Positions 1 through 6,156 of a DNA stretch of 6,156 bases are shown here, one piece after another. The notes under the pieces were generated by a model. The model saw only the letters and a program-made list of their open reading frames with translations, had not been told where the DNA came from and searched no databases. Origin of the DNA: Hyphomicrobiaceae bacterium (GTDB lineage: Bacteria > Pseudomonadota > Alphaproteobacteria > Rhizobiales > Hyphomicrobiaceae); assembly GCA_017353825.1 (NCBI GenBank), contig JAFMSC010000271.1, forward strand, positions 1-6,156. Direction: 5' to 3'. Both the position numbers and the translations under genes were made by a program. Positions within the stretch are counted from its first letter, which is position 1. Every line of letters begins with the position of its first letter.

Positions 1-3
1 GCC

Positions 4-1788
4 CTAGGCCTCGGCCGAGACGCGCCTCTTCCCACGCTCGCCGCGCAGGCGCCGCGTCCCAACCTCATCGACCGCCGGCCCCACGGGGTCGATCGCCACC
101 CCGTAGTCGCGCGCCGCCCCTTCGATGGAAACATAGCCGTTGCGCGCGTCCTCCAGCACCAGCGCCGGCTCGCGTGTGAACGGGTCGCCGACGCCGCATC
201 CCCCCGCCGTCTTCTGGATCACAACATCGCCATCCTTGAGGTCCGCGCGGCGGTGGGCCCTCACCACCAGCGTCTGGCCATTGCGGCGGATGCGCAGCGT
301 ATTGAAGAAGTCAGGCGCCTTGCCGCCGTCGATGGCGTAGCCGCGGGTAATGTCGCCGTCGGAATCGCCCGTGAGCAGGATCGCCGGCCCACCCTCGTTG
401 ATACCCTCCCAGTGGATGCCGAGCCCGCCTCGGAACTTGCCCGGGCCCGCGGAGTCGGTGAGCAGCTCGTATCTGGTGACGCGCCAGGGATAGTAGGTCT
501 CGATCATCTCCACCGGCGCCCGGATCATCTCGCCGCCGCACACCCACGGCGCCACGTGCGGCCAGCCGTCGTGGCCCCAGATGCCGCCCGAGCCGCCGTC
601 GGAGACGTGCGCGAGGAACACGTAGCGCTCGCCGCTGCGTTTATCGACGCCGATCATGCCGCAGCCGTAGTGGCGCGACCACGCCGCGCAGATGTTGTAC
701 GGCACCGCCTTGCTGAGAGCCTCCGCCGCGGCCTCGATCACCTGCGTGCCCATAGCGATCGGCGCCGCGCCGACGGTGGCTGGATAGGTCGGGTTCACGC
801 ACGAGCCCGGCGGGGCGAAGATGGCGATTGGCCGGTAGCTGCCGTCGTTGTGATAGGAGGAGATGCCCGCCGGCAGCGCCGTAAACACCGCCGAGTAGAC
901 GCTGGCGTAGGTGGCCGAGAGCGGGCAGTTTACGAAGTTGGCTTGGGCGTCGCTGTTGGAGAAATCGAACGTCAGCGTATCGCCCTTCACCGTCAGCTCG
1001 CAGCGCACCGTCACCGGAACATCGAAGTTGGTACCGTCGTCGTCGGTGGAGGACTGGGCATAGTAGACGCCGTCGGGGATCTTGCGGATCTCGGCGCGCA
1101 CGGCGGCCTCGGTCGAGACGATGATGTCGTCGATGTAGGCCATGAGCTTTTCCCGGCCGTAGTGGCGCAGCATCTCGGTGAGGCGCTTGTCGGCCACCTT
1201 CGCCGCCGCGATCATGGCGGCGTTGTCCACCCGCATGCCCTGCGGGAAGCGCACGTTGTGCAGGAAGAACTCGTAGACCTCGGTCGCGTTGCCGCCCTTG
1301 TAGATCTTGATCGGCGGGATCAGCAGGCCCTCGGCGTGGATGTCGTAGGCGCCGGCGAAATAGCCGCCCGGCAGCGAGCCGCCCACGTCCTCCTGGTGCC
1401 CGCGCGCCATGGCGAAGAAGGCGAGGCGCCCCTCGAAGAAGATCGGCACGAAGATGGTGATGTCGGGCAGGTGCGTGCCAAACCCCTTGTAGGGGTCGTT
1501 CACCAGGATCACGTCGCCCGGATCGAGTTCGCCTCGGAACTTCTCCAGTACCGCCTTGATCTGCAGACCGCCCGCTCCGAGCTGTCCCGGCAGCCCAACG
1601 AAGTGCGCTACCGACCGCCCTTCGGCGTCGTAGAGGCCGACGCAGAAGTCGTGCAGCTCGGCGGTGATGAAGTTCTGCGAGGTCTGCTCGATCACCGTCG
1701 ACATCTCGCGCGAGATGCTGAGCAGCTTGTTCCACACCACGCTCTTGGTGACCGGGTCGAGGTCCTGGGATTTCACGATGGGTTTCAC
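4..1788 (-). CDS. hyuB: HyuB-type subunit of a hydantoinase/oxoprolinase-family ATP-dependent enzyme
   Basis: This 594-residue cytoplasmic protein belongs to the hydantoinase B/oxoprolinase family, the subunit that carries the metal-bound hydrolytic or carboxylation site and works with an HyuA partner. Visible family signatures, in order, are DPVT (11-14), HDFCVGLYDAEG (46-57), NDPYKGFGTHLPD (97-109), HQEDVGG (131-137), EGLLIPPIK (153-161), DFSNSD (275-280), the stretch around 440-457 with DSAGPGKFRGGLG, and the C-terminal GVGDP (532-536) followed by VLEDARNGYVS. D47, H131 and D134 are my candidates for metal ligands by analogy with related enzymes; this was not aligned. Length is normal for a stand-alone family member, so the gene looks intact. 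The start is a GTG ten bases after the hyuA stop; no purine-rich ribosome site precedes it, so translational coupling to hyuA is likely. A second GTG at codon 5 is possible. Family assignment is firm; the substrate is unknown and the symbol denotes the family only. Confidence 0.93.
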   Translation of the reverse strand: MKPIVKSQDLDPVTKSVVWNKLLSISREMSTVIEQTSQNFITAELHDFCVGLYDAEGRSVAHFVGLPGQLGAGGLQIKAVLEKFRGELDPGDVILVNDPYKGFGTHLPDITIFVPIFFEGRLAFFAMARGHQEDVGGSLPGGYFAGAYDIHAEGLLIPPIKIYKGGNATEVYEFFLHNVRFPQGMRVDNAAMIAAAKVADKRLTEMLRHYGREKLMAYIDDIIVSTEAAVRAEIRKIPDGVYYAQSSTDDDGTNFDVPVTVRCELTVKGDTLTFDFSNSDAQANFVNCPLSATYASVYSAVFTALPAGISSYHNDGSYRPIAIFAPPGSCVNPTYPATVGAAPIAMGTQVIEAAAEALSKAVPYNICAAWSRHYGCGMIGVDKRSGERYVFLAHVSDGGSGGIWGHDGWPHVAPWVCGGEMIRAPVEMIETYYPWRVTRYELLTDSAGPGKFRGGLGIHWEGINEGGPAILLTGDSDGDITRGYAIDGGKAPDFFNTLRIRRNGQTLVVRAHRRADLKDGDVVIQKTAGGCGVGDPFTREPALVLEDARNGYVSIEGAARDYGVAIDPVGPAVDEVGTRRLRGERGKRRVSAEA

Positions 1789-1798
1789 CGGGGCGGGC

Positions 1799-3859
1799 CT
1801 ACTGCTTGTGCGTCATCAGGAAATTGCCGTAGCGGTCCACCTCGCAGGCGAAGGCGTGCGGGATGAGGATGGTGGTGGTGGGGTCCTCCACCAGTGCCGG
1901 ACCAGGGATTGTCGCCCCCGCGGGCAGCGCTGCAGCATCGTACACGTCGATGTCGGCCCAGCCGTGGGCGCGCCCGAAATAGGCGCGTCGCTTGCCCTTC
2001 AGGCTCTGACGCATTCCCGCCGGCTCCGCCGTCCTGAGCTTGATCTTCGGGGTGGCGCCGATGGCGCGTAGGCGCAGGTAGAGGAGCTCGCTGCGCCGGT
2101 CGGGGAGCGAGAAGTGGTAGCGCGCGCTGTGGGCGGCATGGAAGGCCGCGACCAGCTCGGTGATGGCCTCCTCGTCGAGATCGCGTGCCGGCGCCGGCAC
2201 GTCCACCTCGTGGAACTGCCCGACGTAGCGCATATCGACGGAGCGCACGAACTGCATCCGGTCGGGGTGCACGCCGACGGCCGCGAGCGCGGCGCGGCCC
2301 TCCGCCTCCATCTCCGCGAACAGGTTGTTGGCCTTGGCCGCGTCGATGGCGTCGGCGCGGGCCGCGTAGCTGCGCACATAGTCGTGGCTGTAGTCGGGAA
2401 GCTGCATGCCGAAGGCGCAGTAGGTGGATGCGAAGCGCGGGATCATGACCCGACGCACCTTTGCCTTCTCAGCGATGGTGGCGGCATGGAGCCCGCCCGC
2501 GCCGCCGGCCGAGATCAGCAGGAACTCACGGGGGTCGAACCCGCGCTTGGTGCAGCGCTCGTTGAGCGCGTCGGCCATACTCTCGTTGACGATGTCGTAA
2601 ATGGCGAAGGCCGCCTCGGCAACATCCTGGCCCAGACGCTCGGCGACGTTGCGCGCCACGGCTGCTTCGGCAGCCGCCGCATCGAGCGTGATCTCGCCGC
2701 CCAAGAAATAATCGGGCGCGATGTAGCCTAGCGCCACGTTGGCGTCGGTGACAGTGGCCTTGCTGCCGCCTCTGCCGTAGCAAGCCGGGCCTGGAACGGC
2801 GCCGGCGCTCTGTGGGCCCACGCGCAGCAGGCCCAGTGGATCGAACCAGGCGACGCTGCCGCCGCCGGCACCGATCGAGTGCACGTCGACCATCTTCACG
2901 GCCAACCGCTGCTCGGAGAGCCAGGTCTCCGTGGTGAGCAGCGTCTCGCCGTTGCGGATCAGCGCCACCTCGAATGAGGTGCCGCCCATATCGACGGAGA
3001 TGATGTTGTCGGAGTAGCCACCGCCCAGGAACACACCGGCCGCCGGCCCAGCCGCGGGGCCCGAGAGCAGCGTCGAGACCGGGTTGCGCTTGGCCGCCTC
3101 CTTGTCCTCGATGCCGCCGTTGGACTGGATCAGCAAGAGTTTGCCGGTGAAGCCGAAGCCGCGCAGGTCCTCCTCCAGGCGGTCGATGTAGGAGGAGAAC
3201 ACGGGGCCCCCGTAGGCCGCGACCACCGTGGTGTTGAAGCGCTCGAACTCGCGCGAGGCGGGCAGGATGTCCGACGAGGCTGCCACGTACGCGCCAGGCA
3301 GCACGCGCCGGCAGATCTCGGCCGCGCGCCGCTCGTGCGCCGGGTTGAGGTAGGAGAACAGGAAGCACACCGCCACCGCCTCGATGTCCTCGCCCGCGAA
3401 GCGCCGGCAGGCAGCCTCGACCGCCGCCTCGTCGAGCGGGGTGATGACCTGCCCGTCGAAGCGCACCCGCTCGGCCACGCCCACCACGCGGTCACGGCTG
3501 ACGATCGGCTTCGGGAACGGCACCTTGAGATTGTACGGGCTGTGGCCGATGCGGATGCCTCGCCTGAGCTCGATGATGTCGCGGAACCCCTCGGTGGTGA
3601 TGATCGCGGTCTTGGCGCCGGTGCGCGTAATAAGCGCGTTGGTGGTGGCGGTGGTGCCGTGGATGATGCAATCCACCTGCTCGAGCAGCTCAGCTAGTGT
3701 GGTGCCGCGCTCTGCGGCGGCCTTGCGCAGGCAGTCCATCACACCTTGTGCCAGCTGGCCGGGGGTGGACGGCGACTTGAACATCGATACGCTGCCGTCA
3801 CGGTCGGTGACGACCATGTCGGTGAACGTGCCGCCGATGTCGACGCTGACGCGCAACAT
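1799..3859 (-). CDS. hyuA: HyuA-type ATP-binding subunit of a hydantoinase/oxoprolinase-family enzyme
   Basis: This 686-residue protein belongs to the hydantoinase A family (COG0145), an actin/sugar-kinase-like fold that uses ATP to activate the substrate for the HyuB partner. The N-terminal domain opens with VDIGGTFTD (6-14), the first phosphate motif, followed by HGTTATTNALI (67-77). The central domain shows SGPAAGPAAG (266-275), DMGGTSFEVAL (290-300), IGAGGGSVAW (329-338), and GPQSAGAVPGPACYG (348-362) leading to TVTDANVALG. GGAGGLHA (452-459) and a C-terminal domain with YVGQFHEVDVP (545-555) complete the fold. In DMGGTSFEV a Glu (297) stands where most relatives have Asp. I chose the ATG at 3859 because a GGGGAGGA ribosome site lies just upstream and the conserved fold begins at residue 4; an ATG at 3925 would add 22 poorly conserved residues inside the intergenic region. 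It is the first gene of a two-gene operon with hyuB. Hydantoin, N-methylhydantoin, lactam and oxoproline are all possible substrates; a ketone carboxylase is less likely. Confidence 0.94.
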   Translation of the reverse strand: MLRVSVDIGGTFTDMVVTDRDGSVSMFKSPSTPGQLAQGVMDCLRKAAAERGTTLAELLEQVDCIIHGTTATTNALITRTGAKTAIITTEGFRDIIELRRGIRIGHSPYNLKVPFPKPIVSRDRVVGVAERVRFDGQVITPLDEAAVEAACRRFAGEDIEAVAVCFLFSYLNPAHERRAAEICRRVLPGAYVAASSDILPASREFERFNTTVVAAYGGPVFSSYIDRLEEDLRGFGFTGKLLLIQSNGGIEDKEAAKRNPVSTLLSGPAAGPAAGVFLGGGYSDNIISVDMGGTSFEVALIRNGETLLTTETWLSEQRLAVKMVDVHSIGAGGGSVAWFDPLGLLRVGPQSAGAVPGPACYGRGGSKATVTDANVALGYIAPDYFLGGEITLDAAAAEAAVARNVAERLGQDVAEAAFAIYDIVNESMADALNERCTKRGFDPREFLLISAGGAGGLHAATIAEKAKVRRVMIPRFASTYCAFGMQLPDYSHDYVRSYAARADAIDAAKANNLFAEMEAEGRAALAAVGVHPDRMQFVRSVDMRYVGQFHEVDVPAPARDLDEEAITELVAAFHAAHSARYHFSLPDRRSELLYLRLRAIGATPKIKLRTAEPAGMRQSLKGKRRAYFGRAHGWADIDVYDAAALPAGATIPGPALVEDPTTTILIPHAFACEVDRYGNFLMTHKQ

Positions 3860-3862
3860 GCG

Positions 3863-3870
3863 TCCTCCCC
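3863..3870 (-). promoter_or_regulatory. Ribosome binding site of hyuA
   Basis: Read on the minus strand the bases are GGGGAGGA, a near-perfect match to the 16S rRNA tail. The GGAGG core ends four bases before the ATG at 3859. This is slightly close but within working range. It decides the start of hyuA against the longer reading from 3925. Confidence 0.8.
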
Positions 3871-3936
3871 ACAAGGTGTCCGGTGCGCGCCGCGTGTGTG
3901 TCGGTGGTGCGACGGTTGGTTGCAATAAAGACTAGA

Positions 3937-3965
3937 TCGGCAGTCAGGCCCGAAGAAAGTAGAAT
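3937..3965 (+). promoter_or_regulatory. Candidate sigma70-like promoter of the LysR regulator gene
   Basis: A TCGGCA hexamer (3937-3942, four of six matches to TTGACA) is followed after 17 bases by TAGAAT (3960-3965, five of six matches to TATAAT). Transcription would start near 3972 and give a leader of about 36 bases before the ATG at 4008. The hexamers lie in the only AT-richer part of the divergent region. Two imperfect hexamers can occur by chance, so this is a candidate only. For hyuA on the other strand I found only a weak TTTATT (3929-3924) with no convincing -35, as expected of an activator-dependent promoter. Confidence 0.4.
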
Positions 3966-3967
3966 TT

Positions 3968-3986
3968 GCAGAAGAATGCCATCTGC
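3968..3986. promoter_or_regulatory. Short inverted repeat, candidate operator of the LysR regulator
   Basis: GCAGA (3968-3972) and TCTGC (3982-3986) are exact reverse complements separated by nine bases. The repeat overlaps the predicted transcription start of the regulator gene. It lies about 60 bases upstream of a possible hyuA start near 3917. LysR proteins commonly bind dyads in such a position, activating the divergent gene and repressing their own. A T-N11-A spacing (3977 to 3989) lies nearby, but it is not centred on the dyad. Five-base arms are short, so chance is a real alternative. Confidence 0.3.
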
Positions 3987-4007
3987 TGATGAGATAGGTT
4001 GGCTGGC

Positions 4008-4913
4008 ATGAACCTCAGCCAACTTCGTTATTTCGTGGCCGCTGCGGAGCTTGAGAACCTGAGCCTGGCGGCGGCTCGCCTGCAGATCGCGCAATCGGCG
4101 GTGAGCCGCCAGATCCGCCTCCTTGAAGCGGAGCTCGGCGTGGCGCTGCTCGACCGCGTAGGTCGCGGCGTGGTGCTGACCGAGGCCGGCCGCACGCTGC
4201 TCGACCGCAGCCGCAGCCTTCTCGACGACGTGAGCCAGATCAAGGCCGAGATCGCCGACCGCGCGCGCCTGCCGATCGGCCGGCTCAGGATCGGCGCCAA
4301 CCCGTCCTTCGGGCACGTGCTGTTCCCGCGGCTCGCCGAGCGCTGTTGGAAGACGCAGCCCAATATCCGGCTGCACCTCGTGACCGACCTCACCATGCCC
4401 CTCCAGGATTGGCTGCGCCGGGGCATGCTGGACCTCGCCATCATCGCCTTTCCGGAGCGCGACGGCGATTTCGTGGCCACGCCACTGACCAAAGAGGGCA
4501 TCTACCTCATCAGCCCCCCGTCGCTCGATCCCAAGCTCGGGCCGGAGTGCACCATGCGCGCCGTCGCCAAGCTGCCGCTGCTGCTGCCGGGGCTGCCCAA
4601 CCGCGAGCGGCTGGGCTACGAGCGCCTCGCCGCCCTGAAGGGCCACTCGCTTACCTGCGGCATCGAATCCGACAGCCTCTCCGTGCTCAAGCGCCTGGCC
4701 CAGCGCGGGCTGGGCCACATGATGCTGCCCTACGTTGCTGTCGCCGAGGACCGTATGGAGCCATTCTGGAAGGTCGCGCGTGTCAAGGGCCTGTCGGTTG
4801 AGCGCGACATCGTCCGCTCCCCCCGGCGCCCGATGACCAAGACCATGGAGGTGGTCTTCGACATGATCGTCCAGGAGGTAGCCCTGCTGCGCACAGCGCG
4901 CCTGATCCGGTGA
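4008..4913 (+). CDS. LysR-family transcriptional regulator
   Basis: This 301-residue protein is a LysR-type DNA-binding regulator, which usually acts as a tetramer that senses a pathway metabolite. The N-terminal winged helix-turn-helix is clear: MNLSQLRYFVAAAE (1-14), then the recognition region LAAARLQIAQSAVSRQIRLL (20-39), ELGVALLDR (42-50) and VVLTEAGRTLL (55-65), followed by a linker helix. The effector-binding domain runs from about residue 91 (GRLRIGANPS) to about 290, and length is typical of the family. I start it at the ATG at 4008, preceded by GAGATAGG (3991-3998); an in-frame TTG at 3999 would add three residues. It is transcribed divergently from hyuAB across 148 bases, the usual arrangement for a LysR regulator and its target, so control of hyuAB is inferred. 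It converges on the amidohydrolase gene, whose regulation by it is not shown. The inducer is unknown. Confidence 0.95.
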   Translation: MNLSQLRYFVAAAELENLSLAAARLQIAQSAVSRQIRLLEAELGVALLDRVGRGVVLTEAGRTLLDRSRSLLDDVSQIKAEIADRARLPIGRLRIGANPSFGHVLFPRLAERCWKTQPNIRLHLVTDLTMPLQDWLRRGMLDLAIIAFPERDGDFVATPLTKEGIYLISPPSLDPKLGPECTMRAVAKLPLLLPGLPNRERLGYERLAALKGHSLTCGIESDSLSVLKRLAQRGLGHMMLPYVAVAEDRMEPFWKVARVKGLSVERDIVRSPRRPMTKTMEVVFDMIVQEVALLRTARLIR

Positions 4914-4978
4914 CACGCGATGGCGCCGGCCGAAGTCGCCGCTCACGCCAACGCGGCACTCCTCTCTCGACGCGAATC
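4914..4978. other. Convergent gap with a weak possible hairpin
   Basis: These 65 bases separate the stops of the LysR gene and the amidohydrolase gene. GCCGC (4938-4942) and GCGGC (4953-4957) could pair in a five-base stem with a ten-base loop readable from either strand, but no T-tract follows. It may help termination of both convergent transcripts; I would not call it a terminator. Nothing else is visible here. Confidence 0.2.
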
Positions 4979-6118
4979 TCAACGCGGGTGCCACCAGCGG
5001 CCGCCAAGCACCACGCCTTCCGAGGCGATCCTGCGGTTGCCGGTCAGATGCTCGCCGACGACATCCACGTAGTCGAAGGTGCCCTCAGTGATCGAGAGGA
5101 TGGTGGCGTCGCCGACGCTGCCGGGCTTCAGGCTGCCAAGCTCGGGGCGCTTCAGGGCCATGGCCGCGTTGAGGGTGGAGGCAGCGATGATGTCGCCAAG
5201 CGGCATGCCGAGACACAAAAACTTCGACATGGTGGTGACCTGATCGAAGGCCGGGCCGTTGATGCACAGTGCGTGCACGTCGGAGGAGATGGTGTCGGGC
5301 AAGAAGCCGCTCGCCAGCATGGCCCTGGCCGTCTTGAAGGCGAACGAGCCGCGGCCGTGGCCGATATCGAACTTGACGCCGCGGGCGCGCGCCTCGAGCA
5401 CCTCCCGCTTCAGCGCGCCCTGTGGGCCGATAGGCGCGTTGGGAAAGGGCCGGAAGGCGTGGGTGAGGATGTCGCCGGGTCGGAGCTGCGCGATGACATC
5501 CTCGTAGGCCGGTGGCGGGTGGTCGATGTGGGCCATGAGCGGCAGTCCGACCTCGTTGGCCACCTCCAGCGCCATCTTGAGCGGCACGATGCCGGAGGTG
5601 CCGGACGCATGCAGCCCCACCCGCACCTTGATGCCGACGATGATGTCGCGGTTGGCATTGGCCACCTCGACCGTGTCGATGGGCGCCATCAGGCGCAGCT
5701 GTTCGCTTTCTCCCACCAGGATGCGGGAGGAGAAGGCGAAGATGCCGGCGTAGGAGATATGCAGGAACGCAAGGATGCGCACGGCGCTCGGCTCGATCAC
5801 GTGCTTGCGGAAGCCAGCGAAGTTGCCGGGGCCGGCGCTGCCGGTGTCGATGGCCGTGGTCACGCCGGAGGTGCGGCAGAGCTGCTCCGCGTCGATGCCA
5901 AGCGAGGTGCCACCCCAGTAGACATGGGTGTGCAGGTCGATCAGGCCGGGCGTAACGATCCTCCCGGACACATCGCGCACGTCGATGCCGGGGCTGCTCT
6001 CGATGTTGGGGCCGACGCGCGCCACTTTGCCCCCCGCAAAGGCCACGTCTTGAAAGGCATCGAGATTCTGCGACGGGTCGATCACCCGGCCGCCGCGCAG
6101 GATGAGGTCGTAAGCCAT
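4979..6118 (-). CDS. Metal-dependent amidohydrolase/deacetylase of the COG3964 type (dihydroorotase-like)
   Basis: This 379-residue cytoplasmic enzyme belongs to the amidohydrolase superfamily, a TIM-barrel hydrolase flanked by a small beta domain. The start MAYDLILRGGRVIDP and the end with GSVGDATIL (333-341) are the two halves of that beta domain. Barrel signatures are DLHTH (61-65, metal ligands H63 and H65), GIKVR (162-166, K164 as the likely carboxylated bridging lysine), AHIDH (196-200, H197), LTHAF (218-222, H220), DIGHG (251-255, H254) and SSDVHA (278-283, D280 as catalytic Asp). All expected binuclear-site residues are present, so it should be active. The overall pattern resembles the amidohydrolase/deacetylase group often mislabelled dihydroorotase; a studied member, Atu3266, was reported to cleave acetyl esters of alpha-hydroxy acids such as acetyl-(R)-mandelate. 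The substrate here is unknown. It shares the strand of hyuAB, but the oppositely oriented regulator gene separates it, so it has its own promoter or belongs to an operon beginning to the right. Confidence 0.9.
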   Translation of the reverse strand: MAYDLILRGGRVIDPSQNLDAFQDVAFAGGKVARVGPNIESSPGIDVRDVSGRIVTPGLIDLHTHVYWGGTSLGIDAEQLCRTSGVTTAIDTGSAGPGNFAGFRKHVIEPSAVRILAFLHISYAGIFAFSSRILVGESEQLRLMAPIDTVEVANANRDIIVGIKVRVGLHASGTSGIVPLKMALEVANEVGLPLMAHIDHPPPAYEDVIAQLRPGDILTHAFRPFPNAPIGPQGALKREVLEARARGVKFDIGHGRGSFAFKTARAMLASGFLPDTISSDVHALCINGPAFDQVTTMSKFLCLGMPLGDIIAASTLNAAMALKRPELGSLKPGSVGDATILSITEGTFDYVDVVGEHLTGNRRIASEGVVLGGRWWHPR

Positions 6119-6123
6119 GCTGG

Positions 6124-6132
6124 TTCCCTTCC
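6124..6132 (-). promoter_or_regulatory. Ribosome binding site of the amidohydrolase gene
   Basis: Read on the minus strand this is GGAAGGGAA, with its AGGG core ending seven bases before the ATG at 6118. It supports that start, which also agrees with the conserved family N-terminus. The remaining bases to the window edge (6133-6156) show no recognisable promoter or upstream gene. Confidence 0.6.
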
Positions 6133-6156
6133 GGTACCCGTGTCGTTGGCGCTTTC

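Noticed and set aside
641..1735. A 364-codon minus-strand frame inside hyuB
   Set aside because: It is an out-of-frame shadow of hyuB; the in-frame protein carries all family motifs from end to end, so no frameshift is implied.
253..1866. A 537-codon open frame on the plus strand opposite hyuB
   Set aside because: It is antisense to a clear family member, its translation is rich in Arg, His, Val and Ala without domain motifs, and long antisense frames are expected in GC-rich DNA.
2526..3368. A 280-codon minus-strand frame inside hyuA
   Set aside because: It is a frame-shifted shadow of hyuA with Arg/Gly/Ala-rich low-complexity translation and no motif.
3920..3976. Two copies of TTGCA (3920-3924 and 3966-3970) each followed by an A-rich run, as possible direct-repeat operator sites
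   Set aside because: Five identical bases 46 apart in an AT-richer segment are too likely by chance, and the flanks do not match well.
4922..4957. Intrinsic terminator between the convergent genes
   Set aside because: Only short GC stems with large loops can be drawn and there is no T-tract on either strand; it is kept as a weak hairpin only.
3798..4994. A 398-codon minus-strand frame across the intergenic region and opposite the LysR gene
   Set aside because: It runs antisense through the LysR gene and overlaps hyuA in another frame. Its sequence shows no recognisable domain, and the LysR reading is unambiguous.
1..6156. Acquired island, insertion sequence, CRISPR array, tRNA or toxin-antitoxin module
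   Set aside because: No transposase or integrase, no terminal or spaced repeats, no cloverleaf and no small gene pair were seen; codon use looks uniform across the four genes.

Overview
The window is about 6.2 kb of very GC-rich DNA (roughly two thirds G+C by eye) and is almost entirely coding. It holds four genes. The base composition, tight packing, codon use rich in G/C third positions and the gene types (hydantoinase-like pair, LysR regulator, COG3964 amidohydrolase) suggest the chromosome of a proteobacterium, most likely an alphaproteobacterium of the Rhizobiales/Rhodospirillales kind. That placement is an inference; no rRNA or lineage marker is present. I see no mobile element, CRISPR array or tRNA, and no broken gene.

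Layout from left to right. A two-gene operon on the minus strand, read right to left, encodes an HyuA-type ATP-binding subunit (1799-3859) followed after 10 bases by an HyuB-type subunit (4-1788). A 148-base divergent intergenic region follows (3860-4007). It carries a strong hyuA ribosome binding site, a plausible sigma70-like promoter for the regulator, and a short inverted repeat placed where a LysR operator could sit. A LysR-type regulator (4008-4913, plus strand) is next. It converges, across a 65-base gap, on a minus-strand metal-dependent amidohydrolase of the COG3964 type (4979-6118), whose leader runs off the right edge.

The most economical reading is a small catabolic locus. HyuA and HyuB form an ATP-dependent enzyme that opens a cyclic amide (hydantoin, lactam or oxoproline type) or, less likely, carboxylates a ketone. 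The amidohydrolase probably hydrolyses a related amide or ester. The divergent LysR protein would control hyuAB and its own gene in response to a pathway compound. The substrate cannot be read from the sequence. No third small subunit, transporter, racemase or carbamoylase is visible, and both ends of the locus lie at or beyond the window edges.

The points most worth a second look are a conservative Asp-to-Glu change in the second nucleotide-binding motif of HyuA, the pairing of a HyuAB enzyme with a COG3964 hydrolase, and the compact promoter/operator arrangement between hyuA and the regulator. No wholly new system is evident.
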